From Paracidovorax wautersii (GTDB lineage Bacteria > Pseudomonadota > Gammaproteobacteria > Burkholderiales > Burkholderiaceae_C), in the NCBI RefSeq assembly GCF_031453675.1, contig NZ_JAVIZX010000001.1, positions 248,001 to 312,000 of the forward strand: a stretch of 64,000 bases of DNA, given 5' to 3'. Every line of letters starts with the position of its first letter. Positions within the stretch are counted from its first letter, which is position 1. Made by a program: the position numbers and the translations under genes. Shown here in pieces: positions 17,390 through 29,199 of this stretch. The notes beneath the pieces are model-generated. The model had not been told where the DNA came from. It was given only the letters and a program-made list of their open reading frames with translations, and made no database searches.

Positions 17390-17488
17390 TATCAAATCAA
17401 GAGCTGGTTGCGCAGTACCCGCGGGCACTTCATAGTCAAATAGCGTCCAACCCCAGCCGCGATCAGCGCAACCAGCTATCGTTTTTGA
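17390..17488. repeat. Two facing copies of the dispersed repeat (D1, D2)
   Basis: D1 (plus strand) starts GCTATCAAATCAAGAGCTGG then TTGCGC; D2 (minus strand) starts TCAAAAACGATAGCTGG then TTGCGC. AGCTGGTTGCGC (17402-17413) and GCGCAACCAGCT (17466-17477) are a perfect 12-bp inverted repeat 52 bp apart. D2 begins immediately after the transglycosylase stop codon. Together they form the convergent junction of the two genes and could act as a bidirectional terminator. Confidence 0.6.
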
Positions 17489-18165
17489 TCAGGCCAGCTT
17501 TTCCTGGAAGAACCAGTTGCGCTGCGCCGCGAACACCGCGTTGGGGTACGGCGCCTTGCCGCGGCTGCCGTTGTAGCGGCCCAGCGTCATGTACAGATCG
17601 CCCCGCTCGCGGTCCAGGTAGTGGCGCAGGATCACGCAGCCGAAGCGCAGGTTGGTCTGCATCTGGAACAGCTTGCTGGCGTCGCCGTCTCCGATCACGC
17701 GCGTCCAGAACGGCATGACTTGCATGTAGCCCCGCGCGCCGACGCTGGACACGGCGAACTTGCGGAACGCGCTCTCCACCTGGATCAGTCCGAGCACCAG
17801 TGACACGTCCAAACCCGAGCGCTTGGCCTCGTACCAGACGGTCTGCAGGAAATCGCGGCGCACCTGCCAGTCGGGCTTGCGCGCGCGCAGCCGGTCGCTC
17901 ATGGCGGCCAGCCAGCGCAGGTAGGCCAGGCGGGCCTCGGTGGTGGCGAAGGTGGGCTCCAGCGGCGCCTGAAAGGCCACCGCCGAGCTGAGGGCCGTGC
18001 GCACGGAATCGACCAGCGGCTCCTCCAGCTGCCCACCCGCATGCGCGGCCTGCGGCAGCCCCAGCCAGGCGGCCGGCCCGCCCGCGACCGACGCCATGCA
18101 CAGCGCGCGGCGGCTCAACCCCGCCGCGGCGGGCGCGGGGGCCACGCTGCGCGGGGCTCCGGGTT

Positions 18166-18169
<4 letters not shown>
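17489..18169 (-). CDS. Periplasmic lytic transglycosylase (SLT domain)
   Basis: 226-residue exported muramidase that cleaves peptidoglycan with formation of 1,6-anhydro-muramic ends. A twin-arginine-like N-region ([18 protein letters not shown]) precedes a cleavage site near AHAGG. The SLT domain has the catalytic glutamate in [28 protein letters not shown] (shown here by its first and last halves) and the [11 protein letters not shown] motif. The start codon overlaps the proS stop codon (ATGA), so translation is probably coupled to proS. It ends at repeat copy D2. Confidence 0.88.
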
Positions 18170-19912
<1,743 letters not shown>

Positions 19913-19944
19913 CGGGCGACTTCAGGCAACTGAGGCAGGTCCGC

Positions 19945-19972
19945 TTGCCGCGTGCAAGGCACCGTGCATAAT
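19945..19972 (+). promoter_or_regulatory. Predicted sigma70 promoter for rppH
   Basis: TTGCCG (19945-19950), 16-bp spacer, CATAAT (19967-19972). The predicted transcript would have about 24 leader bases before the ATG at 20003. Confidence 0.5.
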
Positions 19973-20002
19973 GGTCACAGTTTAAAAAATTGGGGTTAGA
20001 TT

Positions 20003-20695
20003 ATGCTTGACCGGGACGGCTTTCGGCCGAACGTCGGCATCATCCTGCTCAACCAGAGAAACCAGGTGTTCTGGGGCAAGCGCATCCGCACCCACAGCTG
20101 GCAGTTCCCGCAGGGTGGCATTGACCGGGGCGAAAGCCCCGAGCAGGCCATGTTCCGCGAGCTACACGAAGAGGTGGGATTGCAGCCGAACCACGTCCGC
20201 GTGGTTGCCCGCACCCGGGACTGGTTGCGCTATGAGGTGCCAGACCGGTACATCCGCCGCGACGCCCGCGGCCACTACAAGGGCCAGAAGCAGATCTGGT
20301 ACCTGCTGCAGCTGCTGGGCCACGACTGGGACCTGAACCTGCGCGCCACCAACCACCCCGAGTTCGATGCCTGGCGCTGGAACGACTACTGGGTGCCGCT
20401 GGACGTGGTGGTCGAATTCAAGCGCGGCGTGTACGAAATGGCGCTGACCGAACTGGCGCGCTTTCTGCCTCGGCACGAACAACGCAATCGCTACCTGCGC
20501 AGCGGCATGCGCACGCGTGAATCCGAGCCCCACGCCGGTCCCATGCACCGCGCCGGCTCGCTGCTGGTCAGCCCCGGTATGGAGCTGCCACCCGGCGCCT
20601 CCTTCGACCCCGATCCGCAAGGCCAGGCAACGGCAACACCCGATCTGTCGGCGCCCCCGGCAGACACGCCGCGGCACGAGCCGGGCACCGCCTGA
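20003..20695 (+). CDS. rppH: RNA pyrophosphohydrolase
   Basis: 230-residue Nudix enzyme that removes pyrophosphate from 5'-triphosphate mRNA ends and so triggers RNase E decay. The N-terminus [20 protein letters not shown] and the Nudix box [20 protein letters not shown] followed by VGL are diagnostic; [11 protein letters not shown] is the family's RNA-binding strand. It carries a C-terminal tail of about 60 residues rich in Pro and Ala that is longer than in E. coli RppH (176 residues), a betaproteobacterial trait. It is divergent from proS and ends in an intrinsic terminator. Confidence 0.95.
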   Translation: MLDRDGFRPNVGIILLNQRNQVFWGKRIRTHSWQFPQGGIDRGESPEQAMFRELHEEVGLQPNHVRVVARTRDWLRYEVPDRYIRRDARGHYKGQKQIWYLLQLLGHDWDLNLRATNHPEFDAWRWNDYWVPLDVVVEFKRGVYEMALTELARFLPRHEQRNRYLRSGMRTRESEPHAGPMHRAGSLLVSPGMELPPGASFDPDPQGQATATPDLSAPPADTPRHEPGTA

Positions 20696-20763
20696 CAGCG
20701 GCGAACCCAGGCAGACGCACCGCTCCGGCAGTGCCCGCCACCGATCGGCACAGCACCAACACC

Positions 20764-20792
20764 AAGGGCCTCGAAAGAGGCCCTTTGCTTTT
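20764..20792 (+). terminator. Intrinsic terminator after rppH
   Basis: AAGGGCCTC (20764-20772), tetraloop GAAA, GAGGCCCTT (20777-20785), then TGCTTTT. A GNRA-like loop and T-rich tail make this a strong terminator; the A-rich left side may also help end minus-strand proB transcripts. Confidence 0.85.
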
Positions 20793-20863
20793 GTGCCAGA
20801 CAGGTCATGCCGGTGGCCGTCCACCGCCGTGATCCAGCGACCTTGGCCGCCCGCAGAATGGCG

Positions 20864-22015
20864 TCAGCCGTGGCTCACCACCATGTTGTCGCGGTGCACC
20901 ATCTCCGCCTCGGCGGTGTAGCCGAGCAGGCGCTCGAATTCGCTCGATGCCTTGCGGCACAGGAGGCGGGCCTCGGCGCTCGCGTAGTTGGCCAGGCCAC
21001 GGGCGATTTCAGTGCCGCCCGCATCGCGCACGGCGATCACGTCACCGCGGGAGAAATCGCCCTCGACCGCCACCATGCCGATCGGCAGCAGGCTCTTGCC
21101 CTCGTCGCGCACCTTGGCAGCCGCGCCCGCATCCACCGTGACCGAACCACGGAGCTGCAGGTGATCGGCCATCCACTGCTTGCGCGCCTGCGTCTTGGCC
21201 GTCTGCGCCACCAGGAGCGTACCGATGGCCTCGCCCTGCGCCAGCCGGATCAGCACGTCGGGCTCACGCCCCCAGGCGATGACGGTGGAGGCACCGGAGC
21301 CGGCCGCTCGCTTGGCCGCGATGATCTTGGTGATCATGCCCCCCTTGCCGATGCTGGAGCCCGCGCCGCCAGCCATGGCTTCCAGCGCAGCGTCGCCCGC
21401 ATGGGCCTCGTGCACGAACTGCGCAGCCGGATCGCGCCGCGGATCGGCGGTGTACAGCCCCTTCTGGTCCGTCAGGATGATGAGGGCGTCGGCCTCCACG
21501 AGGTTGGCGACCAGCGCCCCCAGCGTGTCGTTGTCACCGAACTTGATCTCGTCGGTCACGACCGTGTCGTTTTCGTTGATCACCGGCACCACGCCCAGGC
21601 GCAGCAGCGTGAGCAAGGTGGAGCGGGCGTTCAGGTAGCGCTCGCGGTCGGCCAGGTCGGCATGGGTGAGCAGCACCTGCGCGCTGCCCATGCCCTGCTC
21701 GCGCAGCTTCGTCTCGTACATCTGCGCCAGCCCCATCTGACCGACGGCCGCCGCAGCCTGCAGCTCGTGGATCTCGCTGGGCCGCGCCGCCCAGCCCAGG
21801 CGCTTCATGCCTTCGGCGATGGCACCGCTGGACACCATCACCACCTCGCGGCGCACGCCGCCGTCGCCGCGTACCAGGGCCGCAAGTTGGCGGCTCCATT
21901 CGCCGATGGCCTGCTCATCCAGCCCCCGCCCCTCGTTGGTGACGAGGCTGGAGCCGACCTTGACCACGATGCGACGTGCGTCGCGCAATACGCTGGATAC
22001 CATCTTCAAAGCCAT
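20864..22015 (-). CDS. proB: Glutamate 5-kinase
   Basis: 383-residue enzyme making gamma-glutamyl phosphate, the first step of proline synthesis. The amino-acid kinase domain (residues 1-260) has [30 protein letters not shown] and [21 protein letters not shown] (residues quoted in part); a C-terminal PUA domain covers about 285-375. Start taken at ATG 22015; an ATG four codons downstream (22003) is equally plausible. It follows obgE on the same strand with repeat copy E in the 80-bp gap. proA is not in the window. Confidence 0.95.
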   Translation of the reverse strand: MALKMVSSVLRDARRIVVKVGSSLVTNEGRGLDEQAIGEWSRQLAALVRGDGGVRREVVMVSSGAIAEGMKRLGWAARPSEIHELQAAAAVGQMGLAQMYETKLREQGMGSAQVLLTHADLADRERYLNARSTLLTLLRLGVVPVINENDTVVTDEIKFGDNDTLGALVANLVEADALIILTDQKGLYTADPRRDPAAQFVHEAHAGDAALEAMAGGAGSSIGKGGMITKIIAAKRAAGSGASTVIAWGREPDVLIRLAQGEAIGTLLVAQTAKTQARKQWMADHLQLRGSVTVDAGAAAKVRDEGKSLLPIGMVAVEGDFSRGDVIAVRDAGGTEIARGLANYASAEARLLCRKASSEFERLLGYTAEAEMVHRDNMVVSHG

Positions 22016-22021
22016 TTGTGC

Positions 22022-22062
22022 CGCCAGCGCAGGTGTATCAAGCGCAGCAAGCTATCAAAAAA
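22022..22062 (-). repeat. Dispersed two-hairpin repeat, copy E (diverged)
   Basis: Minus-strand reading TTTTTTGATAGCTTGCTGCG then CTTGATACACCTGCGCTGGCGGC keeps the order of the consensus but with a decayed second stem. It begins about 25 bases after the obgE stop codon and runs up to the proB start. Confidence 0.5.
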
Positions 22063-22095
22063 GGAGCAATCACCGATTCTTGCAGCCCCACGGGA

Positions 22096-23196
<1,101 letters not shown>

Positions 23197-23212
23197 TCAG
23201 CCGGTGGCGCTG

Positions 23213-23302
23213 AAAACGCAAAGGCCCCGGCCAAGCGGGGCACCACGGGACGCCAGCGGCAGCGCCCCTGAAACAACGAAGCCCCGACGGAGCGGGGCTT
23301 CG
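23213..23302 (-). terminator. Two terminator-like hairpins after rpmA
   Basis: On the minus strand the first stem is 23302-23294/23285-23277 (CGAAGCCCC with GGGGCTTCG), followed by GTTGTTTC. The second is GCCCCG (23241-23236) with CGGGGC (23229-23224), followed by CTTTGCGTTTTC. The second has the better T-rich tail. They probably attenuate read-through from the ribosomal protein genes into obgE. Confidence 0.6.
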
Positions 23303-23324
23303 AAGTGGGTCGAAGTGACGCGCC

Positions 23325-23582
23325 TCAGGCAGCCGTCACGTTGACCGTGTGCTTGGACATCGCACCCTTGGTACCGAACGACACGTGGCCGTCCACCAGG
23401 GCGAACAGCGTGTGGTCCTTGCCCAAACCGACGTTCGCGCCGGGGTGGAAGCGGGTACCGCGCTGGCGCACGATGATGGAACCGGCGCTCACCAGTTCAC
23501 CACCGAAAGCCTTCACGCCGAGCATCTTGGGCTTGGAATCGCGCCCGTTTCGCGTAGAGCCGCCGCCTTTTTTCTGTGCCAT
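23325..23582 (-). CDS. rpmA: 50S ribosomal protein L27
   Basis: 85-residue ribosomal protein at the peptidyl-transferase centre. The N-terminus [20 protein letters not shown] and the [20 protein letters not shown] motif are diagnostic. Length is normal. It starts 14 bp after rplU ends, forming one unit with it. Confidence 0.98.
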   Translation of the reverse strand: MAQKKGGGSTRNGRDSKPKMLGVKAFGGELVSAGSIIVRQRGTRFHPGANVGLGKDHTLFALVDGHVSFGTKGAMSKHTVNVTAA

Positions 23583-23596
23583 GGTATAGCTCCCTG

Positions 23597-23908
23597 TTAA
23601 GCAGCAATCGCACCGATTTGCAGCTCGGTGAACTGCTGGCGATGGCCTTGGCGCTTTTGGTAGTGCTTACGACGACGCATCTTGAAAATGCGCACCTTGT
23701 CGTGCTTGCCGTGTGCCACCACAGTGGCAGTCACAGTTGCGCCGGACACCAGGGGCGTGCCAACCTTGAGTTCAGCGCCGTTGCCGACAGCCAGAACCTG
23801 GTCAATCACGATCTCCTGGCCTACGTCCGCAGCAATCTGTTCTACTTTGATTTTTTCGCCGGAAGCAACGCGATATTGCTTGCCACCGGTTTTTATGACC
23901 GCGTACAT
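23597..23908 (-). CDS. rplU: 50S ribosomal protein L21
   Basis: 103-residue ribosomal protein that binds 23S rRNA in the presence of L20. The sequence [20 protein letters not shown] and the basic [20 protein letters not shown] are characteristic. A consensus-like promoter lies about 50 bp upstream, and the short leader contains the palindrome TTCCGCGGAA, which might take part in autoregulation (inference). Confidence 0.98.
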   Translation of the reverse strand: MYAVIKTGGKQYRVASGEKIKVEQIAADVGQEIVIDQVLAVGNGAELKVGTPLVSGATVTATVVAHGKHDKVRIFKMRRRKHYQKRQGHRQQFTELQIGAIAA

Positions 23909-23958
23909 GTAAACCTCTTAGATATGAGTCCCGCAGACGGATTTCCGCGGAACCCGAG

Positions 23959-23987
23959 ATTGTACAACAAGCCACCTCAGCCCACAA
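23959..23987 (-). promoter_or_regulatory. Predicted sigma70 promoter for rplU-rpmA
   Basis: On the minus strand TTGTGG (23987-23982), a 17-bp spacer, and TACAAT (23964-23959). It predicts a leader of about 43 bases before the rplU ATG. Confidence 0.65.
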
Positions 23988-24070
23988 TCCACCCCAGCGG
24001 CCTTGCGGCCGACGGTCACATGCAGGCACGGTAGGCCGCCGCACTGTCCGCGTCCGGGCGGCACGGTTCC

Positions 24071-24076
24071 TATAAT
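24071..24076 (+). promoter_or_regulatory. Consensus -10 box upstream of ispB
   Basis: Perfect TATAAT, 33 bp before the proposed TTG start. No convincing -35 hexamer at 16-18 bp, so only the -10 element is claimed. Confidence 0.5.
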
Positions 24077-24109
24077 TCGCCCCTTCCATATCCGTAAAGC
24101 AGCAACGCC

Positions 24110-25093
24110 TTGGCCGCCCCCACCCACCGTTCCGCATCCGCCCTCGCCCTGATCGCAGACGACATGCTAGAGGTCGACAAGGTCATCGCCCTGCGCCTGG
24201 ACTCCTCCGTACCCCTGGTGGGCGAGGTCGCCAAGTACATCATCTCCGCCGGCGGCAAGCGCTTGCGCCCCGCACTGCTGCTCCTGATGTGCGGAGCCCT
24301 TGGCTATCAGGGAACCCAGCACTACAACCTGGCTGCCGTGGTCGAATTCATCCACACCGCCACGCTGCTGCACGACGACGTGGTGGACGAATCCACGCTG
24401 CGCCGCGGACGCCCGACTGCCAACGAAAGCTTCGGCAATCCTGCCAGCGTGCTCGTGGGCGATTTCCTGCATTCGCGCGCCTTCCAGATGATGGTGGACG
24501 CGGACGACATGCGCGTCATGCAGATCCTCTCCGAAGCGACCAACGTGATCGCGGAAGGCGAGGTGCAGCAACTCATGAACACGCACGACGCCAGCCTGGA
24601 CGAGGCCGGCTATCTCCACGTGATCCGCTCGAAGACGGCCAAGCTGTTCGAGGCCAGCGCACGGCTGGCAGCCGTTCTCATGCAAAGCCCACCCGAAATC
24701 GAGAAAGCCTGCGCTGACTACGGCCAGGCGCTGGGCACGGCCTTCCAGGTCATCGACGACATTCTGGACTACGACGGCGAAGCACTCGAGATGGGCAAGA
24801 ACCTCGGTGACGACCTGCGTGAGGGCAAGGTCACGCTGCCCCTGATCGTCGCCATGCAACGGGGCACGCCGGAACAGAGCACCACGATCCGCACCGCCAT
24901 CGAAACGGGGTCGACGGATCAGTTGCACGCCGTCATCGAGATCGTGCAGCAGACCGGAGCGCTTGATGCCTCTCGCGAAGCAGCCGCCGCACAGGCCCAG
25001 CTCGCGATCGACGCGACGTCCCAATTGCCGCGCAATTCGCACACCGAAGCCCTGCTACAATTGGCGGCTCAGCTGTTGAGTCGACGGGTCTGA
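24110..25093 (+). CDS. ispB: Polyprenyl (octaprenyl) diphosphate synthase
   Basis: 327-residue trans-prenyltransferase that makes the ubiquinone side chain from farnesyl diphosphate and IPP. The first aspartate-rich motif is LLHDDVVDESTLRRGRPTAN (in part) and the second is VIDDILDYDG; KSAGGKRLRP-type substrate binding appears as AGGKRLRPALLLL. The proposed start is a TTG: the next ATG (24164) would remove the conserved first helix, and alignment by eye with E. coli IspB supports the longer form. The start is therefore less certain than the identity. tRNA-Pro follows 22 bp after the stop. Confidence 0.93.
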   Translation: MAAPTHRSASALALIADDMLEVDKVIALRLDSSVPLVGEVAKYIISAGGKRLRPALLLLMCGALGYQGTQHYNLAAVVEFIHTATLLHDDVVDESTLRRGRPTANESFGNPASVLVGDFLHSRAFQMMVDADDMRVMQILSEATNVIAEGEVQQLMNTHDASLDEAGYLHVIRSKTAKLFEASARLAAVLMQSPPEIEKACADYGQALGTAFQVIDDILDYDGEALEMGKNLGDDLREGKVTLPLIVAMQRGTPEQSTTIRTAIETGSTDQLHAVIEIVQQTGALDASREAAAAQAQLAIDATSQLPRNSHTEALLQLAAQLLSRRV

Positions 25094-25115
25094 AACATTT
25101 CAGGATCGTCCAAGT

Positions 25116-25192
25116 CGGGGTGTAGCTTAGCCTGGTAGAGCGCTACGTTCGGGACGTAGAGGCCGGAGGTTCGAATCCTCTCACCCCGACCA
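25116..25192 (+). tRNA. tRNA-Pro (anticodon CGG)
   Basis: 77-nt cloverleaf: acceptor CGGGGTG pairs with CACCCCG, D-arm GTAGCTTAGCCTGGTAGAGC, anticodon stem CTACG/CGTAG around TTCGGGA giving CGG, T-arm GGAGGTTCGAATCCTC with encoded CCA. It is on the same strand as, and just downstream of, ispB. Confidence 0.97.
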
Positions 25193-25255
25193 TTCACATG
25201 TGAGCCAACGGTCTGCCATGCGTCCGGCGGCCGCAGCCCCCTCCATGATGTGGCT

Positions 25256-25274
25256 GCCTGTACACGGTACAGGC
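25256..25274. promoter_or_regulatory. 19-bp palindrome upstream of pilB
   Basis: GCCTGTAC ACG GTACAGGC is a perfect 8-bp inverted repeat 54 bp before the pilB ATG. No T-tract follows, so it looks like an operator for a dimeric regulator rather than a tRNA terminator. Confidence 0.4.
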
Positions 25275-25328
25275 GATCAGCGATGATAGGATGGTTTATT
25301 CCTCCATCCCCCCGAATTCGCTGTTTAC

Positions 25329-27065
25329 ATGGCCGCCTTAGAAACCCCGCCAAAAGATGCACCCATGATCGCGCTTCCCGGATTGGGACGTGCATTGATC
25401 TCGGCGGGAAAGCTCACCCAGGCAGCGGCGGAAGATATTTTCAAGAAGGCCCAGGCTGGGCGCGTCAGCTTCATCGCAGAACTGACCAAATCGGGCAGCA
25501 TTTCCCCAGTGGAACTCGCCCATACCGTATCAGCGGTCTTTGGCGCTCCCCTGGTGGACATCGAAGCCATCGACCCCCAACGGTTTCCCAAGGATCTGCT
25601 GGACGGCAAGATCTGCTATGCCTACAAGGTCATCGTGCTGAGCAAGCGGAACAACCGCTTGATCGTTGCGACCGCAGACCCCACGGACCAGGAAGCCGCA
25701 GAGAAAATCAAGTTCAGCACCCAGATGGGGGTGGACTGGATCATCGCGGAATACGACAAGATCATCCGCCTGGTCGAAAGCACTTCGAAGAGCGTCAGCG
25801 AATCGATGGAGACCCTTTCCAGCGGCGGAGACATCGATTTCGATTCGATCTCCACGGAGGAAATTGCAGAGCCCGATACGAGCGCGACGACGGAAGTCGA
25901 AGATGCGCCCATCGTCAAGTTCCTGCACAAGATGCTGCTGGACGCATACCACATGCGGGCATCCGACCTGCATTTCGAACCTTACGAGCACCAGTACCGG
26001 GTGCGGTTCCGCATTGACGGCGAACTGCGGGAAATCGCCAGCCCGCCCATCGCGATCAAGGACAAGCTGGCTTCGCGGATCAAGGTGATCTCCCGGCTGG
26101 ACATATCGGAAAAACGCGTGCCGCAGGACGGGCGGATGAAGCTCAAGGTGGGAGCGGACCGTGTCATCGATTTCCGCGTGAGCACCCTGCCCACCCTCTT
26201 CGGCGAGAAGATCGTGATCCGGATTCTGGACCCGAACAGCGCCAAGCTGGGCATCGACGCACTGGGTTATGAGTCCGAGGAGAAGGAACGGCTGCTGCGC
26301 GCCATTGGCCGGCCCTACGGGATGATCTTGGTCACCGGCCCGACTGGCTCGGGCAAGACGGTGTCGCTGTATACCTGCCTGAATCTGCTGAACAAGCCCG
26401 GCGTGAACATCGCGACGGCCGAGGACCCCTCGGAAATCAACCTGCCGGGGGTGAACCAGGTCAACGTGAATGAGAAGGCCGGCCTGACGTTTGCCGCGGC
26501 GCTCAAGTCCTTCCTGCGGCAGGATCCTGACATCATCATGGTGGGGGAAATCCGCGATCTCGAAACGGCGGACATCTCGATCAAGGCAGCCCAGACCGGG
26601 CACTTGGTGCTCTCCACGCTGCACACCAACGATGCCCCTACGACGCTCACGCGGATGCGCAACATGGGCATTGCCCCGTTCAACATCGCATCCAGCGTGA
26701 TCCTCATCACGGCCCAGCGGCTCGCACGCCGCCTGTGCCTCCAGTGCAAGGCCCCCGCCGACATTCCAGTGGAAGCCCTGCTGGATGCGGGCTACGACGA
26801 AGCAGAGGTCGATGGCTCCTGGGTCACCTACAAACCCGTGGGTTGCTCCGCGTGCAACAACGGCTACAAGGGCCGCCTCGGCATCTACCAAGTCATGCCT
26901 ATTTCCGAAGAGATGCAGAAGATCATCCTGCGCGACGGGAGCGCCCTGGAGATTGCGCAACAAGCCAAGATGGAAGGCGTGCGCTCCCTGCGTGAATCAG
27001 GCCTGTACAAAGCCAAGATGGGTCTCACTTCGCTGGAAGAAGTGCTGGCCGTCACCAACGAGTAA
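25329..27065 (+). CDS. pilB: Type IV pilus extension ATPase PilB
   Basis: 578-residue cytoplasmic hexameric ATPase that powers pilus polymerisation. An MshEN/GspE-type N domain (about 1-160) precedes the secretion ATPase core: Walker A GPTGSGKTVSLYT (residues 337-349), the aspartate box region AEDPSEINLPGVNQVNVNEK, Walker B IIMVGEIRDLETADI, and a tetracysteine zinc motif CLQCKAPA...CSACNNGYKGRLGIYQVM. Length and order match PilB. It starts the unit pilB-pilC-pilD-coaE. No clear ribosome site precedes the ATG (TTCGCTGTTTAC). Confidence 0.96.
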   Translation: MAALETPPKDAPMIALPGLGRALISAGKLTQAAAEDIFKKAQAGRVSFIAELTKSGSISPVELAHTVSAVFGAPLVDIEAIDPQRFPKDLLDGKICYAYKVIVLSKRNNRLIVATADPTDQEAAEKIKFSTQMGVDWIIAEYDKIIRLVESTSKSVSESMETLSSGGDIDFDSISTEEIAEPDTSATTEVEDAPIVKFLHKMLLDAYHMRASDLHFEPYEHQYRVRFRIDGELREIASPPIAIKDKLASRIKVISRLDISEKRVPQDGRMKLKVGADRVIDFRVSTLPTLFGEKIVIRILDPNSAKLGIDALGYESEEKERLLRAIGRPYGMILVTGPTGSGKTVSLYTCLNLLNKPGVNIATAEDPSEINLPGVNQVNVNEKAGLTFAAALKSFLRQDPDIIMVGEIRDLETADISIKAAQTGHLVLSTLHTNDAPTTLTRMRNMGIAPFNIASSVILITAQRLARRLCLQCKAPADIPVEALLDAGYDEAEVDGSWVTYKPVGCSACNNGYKGRLGIYQVMPISEEMQKIILRDGSALEIAQQAKMEGVRSLRESGLYKAKMGLTSLEEVLAVTNE

Positions 27066-27082
27066 CCACAGAGAGACTCAAG

Positions 27083-28300
27083 ATGGTCACCGCAGCGAAG
27101 AGGGATATCAAGGACTTTGTCTACGAATGGGAGGGCAAGGACCGGCACGGGAAGGTGGTGCGCGGGGAAATCAGGGCCTCGGGAGAAAACCAGATCCAGG
27201 CCACCTTGCGGCGCCAGGGCGTGTTGCCCGTCAAGATCAAGAAACGGCGCACCAAGTCCGGCAAGCGCATCAAGCCCAAGGACATTGCACTGTTCACACG
27301 GCAGATGGCCACGATGATGAAGGCGGGCGTACCCCTGCTGCAGTCCTTCGACATCGTGGGGCGCGGCAATGCCAACCCCAGTGTTGCCAAGCTGCTCAAC
27401 GACATCCGCAGCGATGTCGAAACCGGCACCTCGCTCAGCGCGGCGTTTCGCAAGTACCCCATGTACTTCGACAGCCTCTACTGCAACCTGGTCGAGGCCG
27501 GTGAAGCGGCCGGTATTCTCGAAGCCTTGCTGGACCGGCTGGCCCTGTACATGGAGAAAACCGAAGCGATCAAGTCCAAGATCCGCTCCGCGCTCATGTA
27601 CCCGACTTCCGTGGTCATCGTGGCATTCGTCGTCGTCACGATCATCATGATCTTCGTGATTCCCGCGTTCAAGGAGGTCTTCAGTTCCTTCGGCGCCGAC
27701 CTGCCGGCGCCCACGCTTTTCGTCATGGCCATCAGCGAGATTTTCGTGAGCTGGTGGTGGCTGATCTTCGGCGTGGTGGGTGGCGGAATCTACTTCTTCA
27801 TGCAGGCCTGGAAACGCAACGAGAAGATGCAGATCTTCATGGACCGGGCCCTGCTCAAGCTACCCGTCTTCGGCCCGCTCATCGACAAGTCCTGCGTTGC
27901 GCGCTGGACGCGGACGCTGTCGACGATGTTCGCTGCCGGCGTGCCGCTGGTGGAAGCCCTGGATTCGGTCGGCGGCGCGTCGGGCAACTATGTCTATGCC
28001 AGCGCAACCGAGAAGATCCAGCAGGAAGTGTCGACCGGCACCAGCCTGACAGCCGCCATGACGAATGCGAACGTGTTTCCGTCCATGGTGCTCCAGATGT
28101 GCGCCATCGGCGAGGAATCCGGCTCCATCGACCACATGCTCGGCAAGGCGGCGGACTTCTATGAATCGGAAGTGGACGAGATGGTTGCCGGCCTGTCCAG
28201 CCTGATGGAGCCCATCATCATCGTCTTCCTGGGCACCCTCATCGGCGGCATCGTGGTGTCGATGTATCTGCCGATCTTCAAGCTGGGCCAGGTGGTCTGA
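27083..28300 (+). CDS. pilC: Type IV pilus inner-membrane platform protein PilC
   Basis: 405-residue platform protein of the T4P machine that couples PilB and PilT to pilin insertion. Two GspF domains (about 70-190 and 275-395) are separated by membrane helices; the motif FTRQMATMMKAGVPLLQSFD and its repeat WTRTLSTMFAAGVPLVEALD are evident. It starts 17 bp after pilB, and its stop overlaps the pilD start (TGATG). Confidence 0.96.
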   Translation: MVTAAKRDIKDFVYEWEGKDRHGKVVRGEIRASGENQIQATLRRQGVLPVKIKKRRTKSGKRIKPKDIALFTRQMATMMKAGVPLLQSFDIVGRGNANPSVAKLLNDIRSDVETGTSLSAAFRKYPMYFDSLYCNLVEAGEAAGILEALLDRLALYMEKTEAIKSKIRSALMYPTSVVIVAFVVVTIIMIFVIPAFKEVFSSFGADLPAPTLFVMAISEIFVSWWWLIFGVVGGGIYFFMQAWKRNEKMQIFMDRALLKLPVFGPLIDKSCVARWTRTLSTMFAAGVPLVEALDSVGGASGNYVYASATEKIQQEVSTGTSLTAAMTNANVFPSMVLQMCAIGEESGSIDHMLGKAADFYESEVDEMVAGLSSLMEPIIIVFLGTLIGGIVVSMYLPIFKLGQVV

Positions 28301-29199
28301 TGCCCGTGGCTGACTGGATGGATGCCGCACTGCTCGGCGTCTTGGGGCTGCTTGTCGGCAGCTTCCTCAATGTGGTGATTCACCGTCTTCCGAAGATGAT
28401 GGAGCGCCAGTGGGCGGCCGAACATGCTCAGTATGCCGCCGACACGCAGGCTGCCGCGCACGACGTGGCGCCATCCATCGCGGAGCAGGCCCCACCTGGC
28501 GCGGAGCGATTCAACCTGTGGCAGCCGCGGTCACGCTGCCCCTCCTGTGGGTACGCCATCGCCTGGTACGAGAACGTTCCCGTCGTGAGCTACCTGTTTC
28601 TCCGTGGGCGGTGCTCGGCGTGCAAGGCCCCCATCAGTCCGCGCTACCCCCTGGTGGAGTTGCTGACAGCGGCACTTTTCTTCTGGTGCGGCGCGCGGTG
28701 GGGGCTGTCCGCCACCGGCGCGGTCTGGTGTGCGTTCTCCGCGGCGCTGGTGGCACTGGCTTTCATCGACTGGGATACGACGCTACTGCCCGACGACATC
28801 ACGCTGCCGCTGCTGTGGGGCGGGATGCTGGCCGCCGCGTTCCATGCCACTGCCGTACCGTTGTTTTCGTCGGTTCTAGGTGCAGCGGCTGGCTACCTCG
28901 CCCTGTGGACGGTGTATTGGGCGTTCAAGCTGGCCACCGGCAAGGAAGGCATGGGCTACGGCGACTTCAAGCTGTTCGGCGCTCTTGGCGCCTGGTTCGG
29001 CTGGGAGGCGCTGGTACCCATCATTCTGGTCGCGTCGGTGATCGGCGCCATCGTGGGCATCGGCATGAAATTCGCCAGCAGCCTGCGCGAAGGAGGATAT
29101 GTCCCCTTCGGCCCCTTCCTGGCCGGGGCGGGGCTGACCGCCATGGTGTTCGGCCCGCAGCGCGTCATGCAGGCCATCCTGGGCGCGCTGGGCCTTTGA
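28300..29199 (+). CDS. pilD: Prepilin peptidase / N-methyltransferase PilD
   Basis: 299-residue inner-membrane bifunctional enzyme that cleaves the prepilin leader and methylates the new N-terminal phenylalanine. The cytoplasmic zinc loop has CPSCGYAIAWYENVPVVSYL and CSACKAPISPRYPLVELLTA; the aspartyl protease residues fall in IDWDTTLLPDDITLPLLWGG (in part) and GMGYGDFKLFGALGAWFG. The ATG overlaps the pilC stop by one base, so translation is likely coupled; coaE follows directly. Confidence 0.96.
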   Translation: MPVADWMDAALLGVLGLLVGSFLNVVIHRLPKMMERQWAAEHAQYAADTQAAAHDVAPSIAEQAPPGAERFNLWQPRSRCPSCGYAIAWYENVPVVSYLFLRGRCSACKAPISPRYPLVELLTAALFFWCGARWGLSATGAVWCAFSAALVALAFIDWDTTLLPDDITLPLLWGGMLAAAFHATAVPLFSSVLGAAAGYLALWTVYWAFKLATGKEGMGYGDFKLFGALGAWFGWEALVPIILVASVIGAIVGIGMKFASSLREGGYVPFGPFLAGAGLTAMVFGPQRVMQAILGALGL

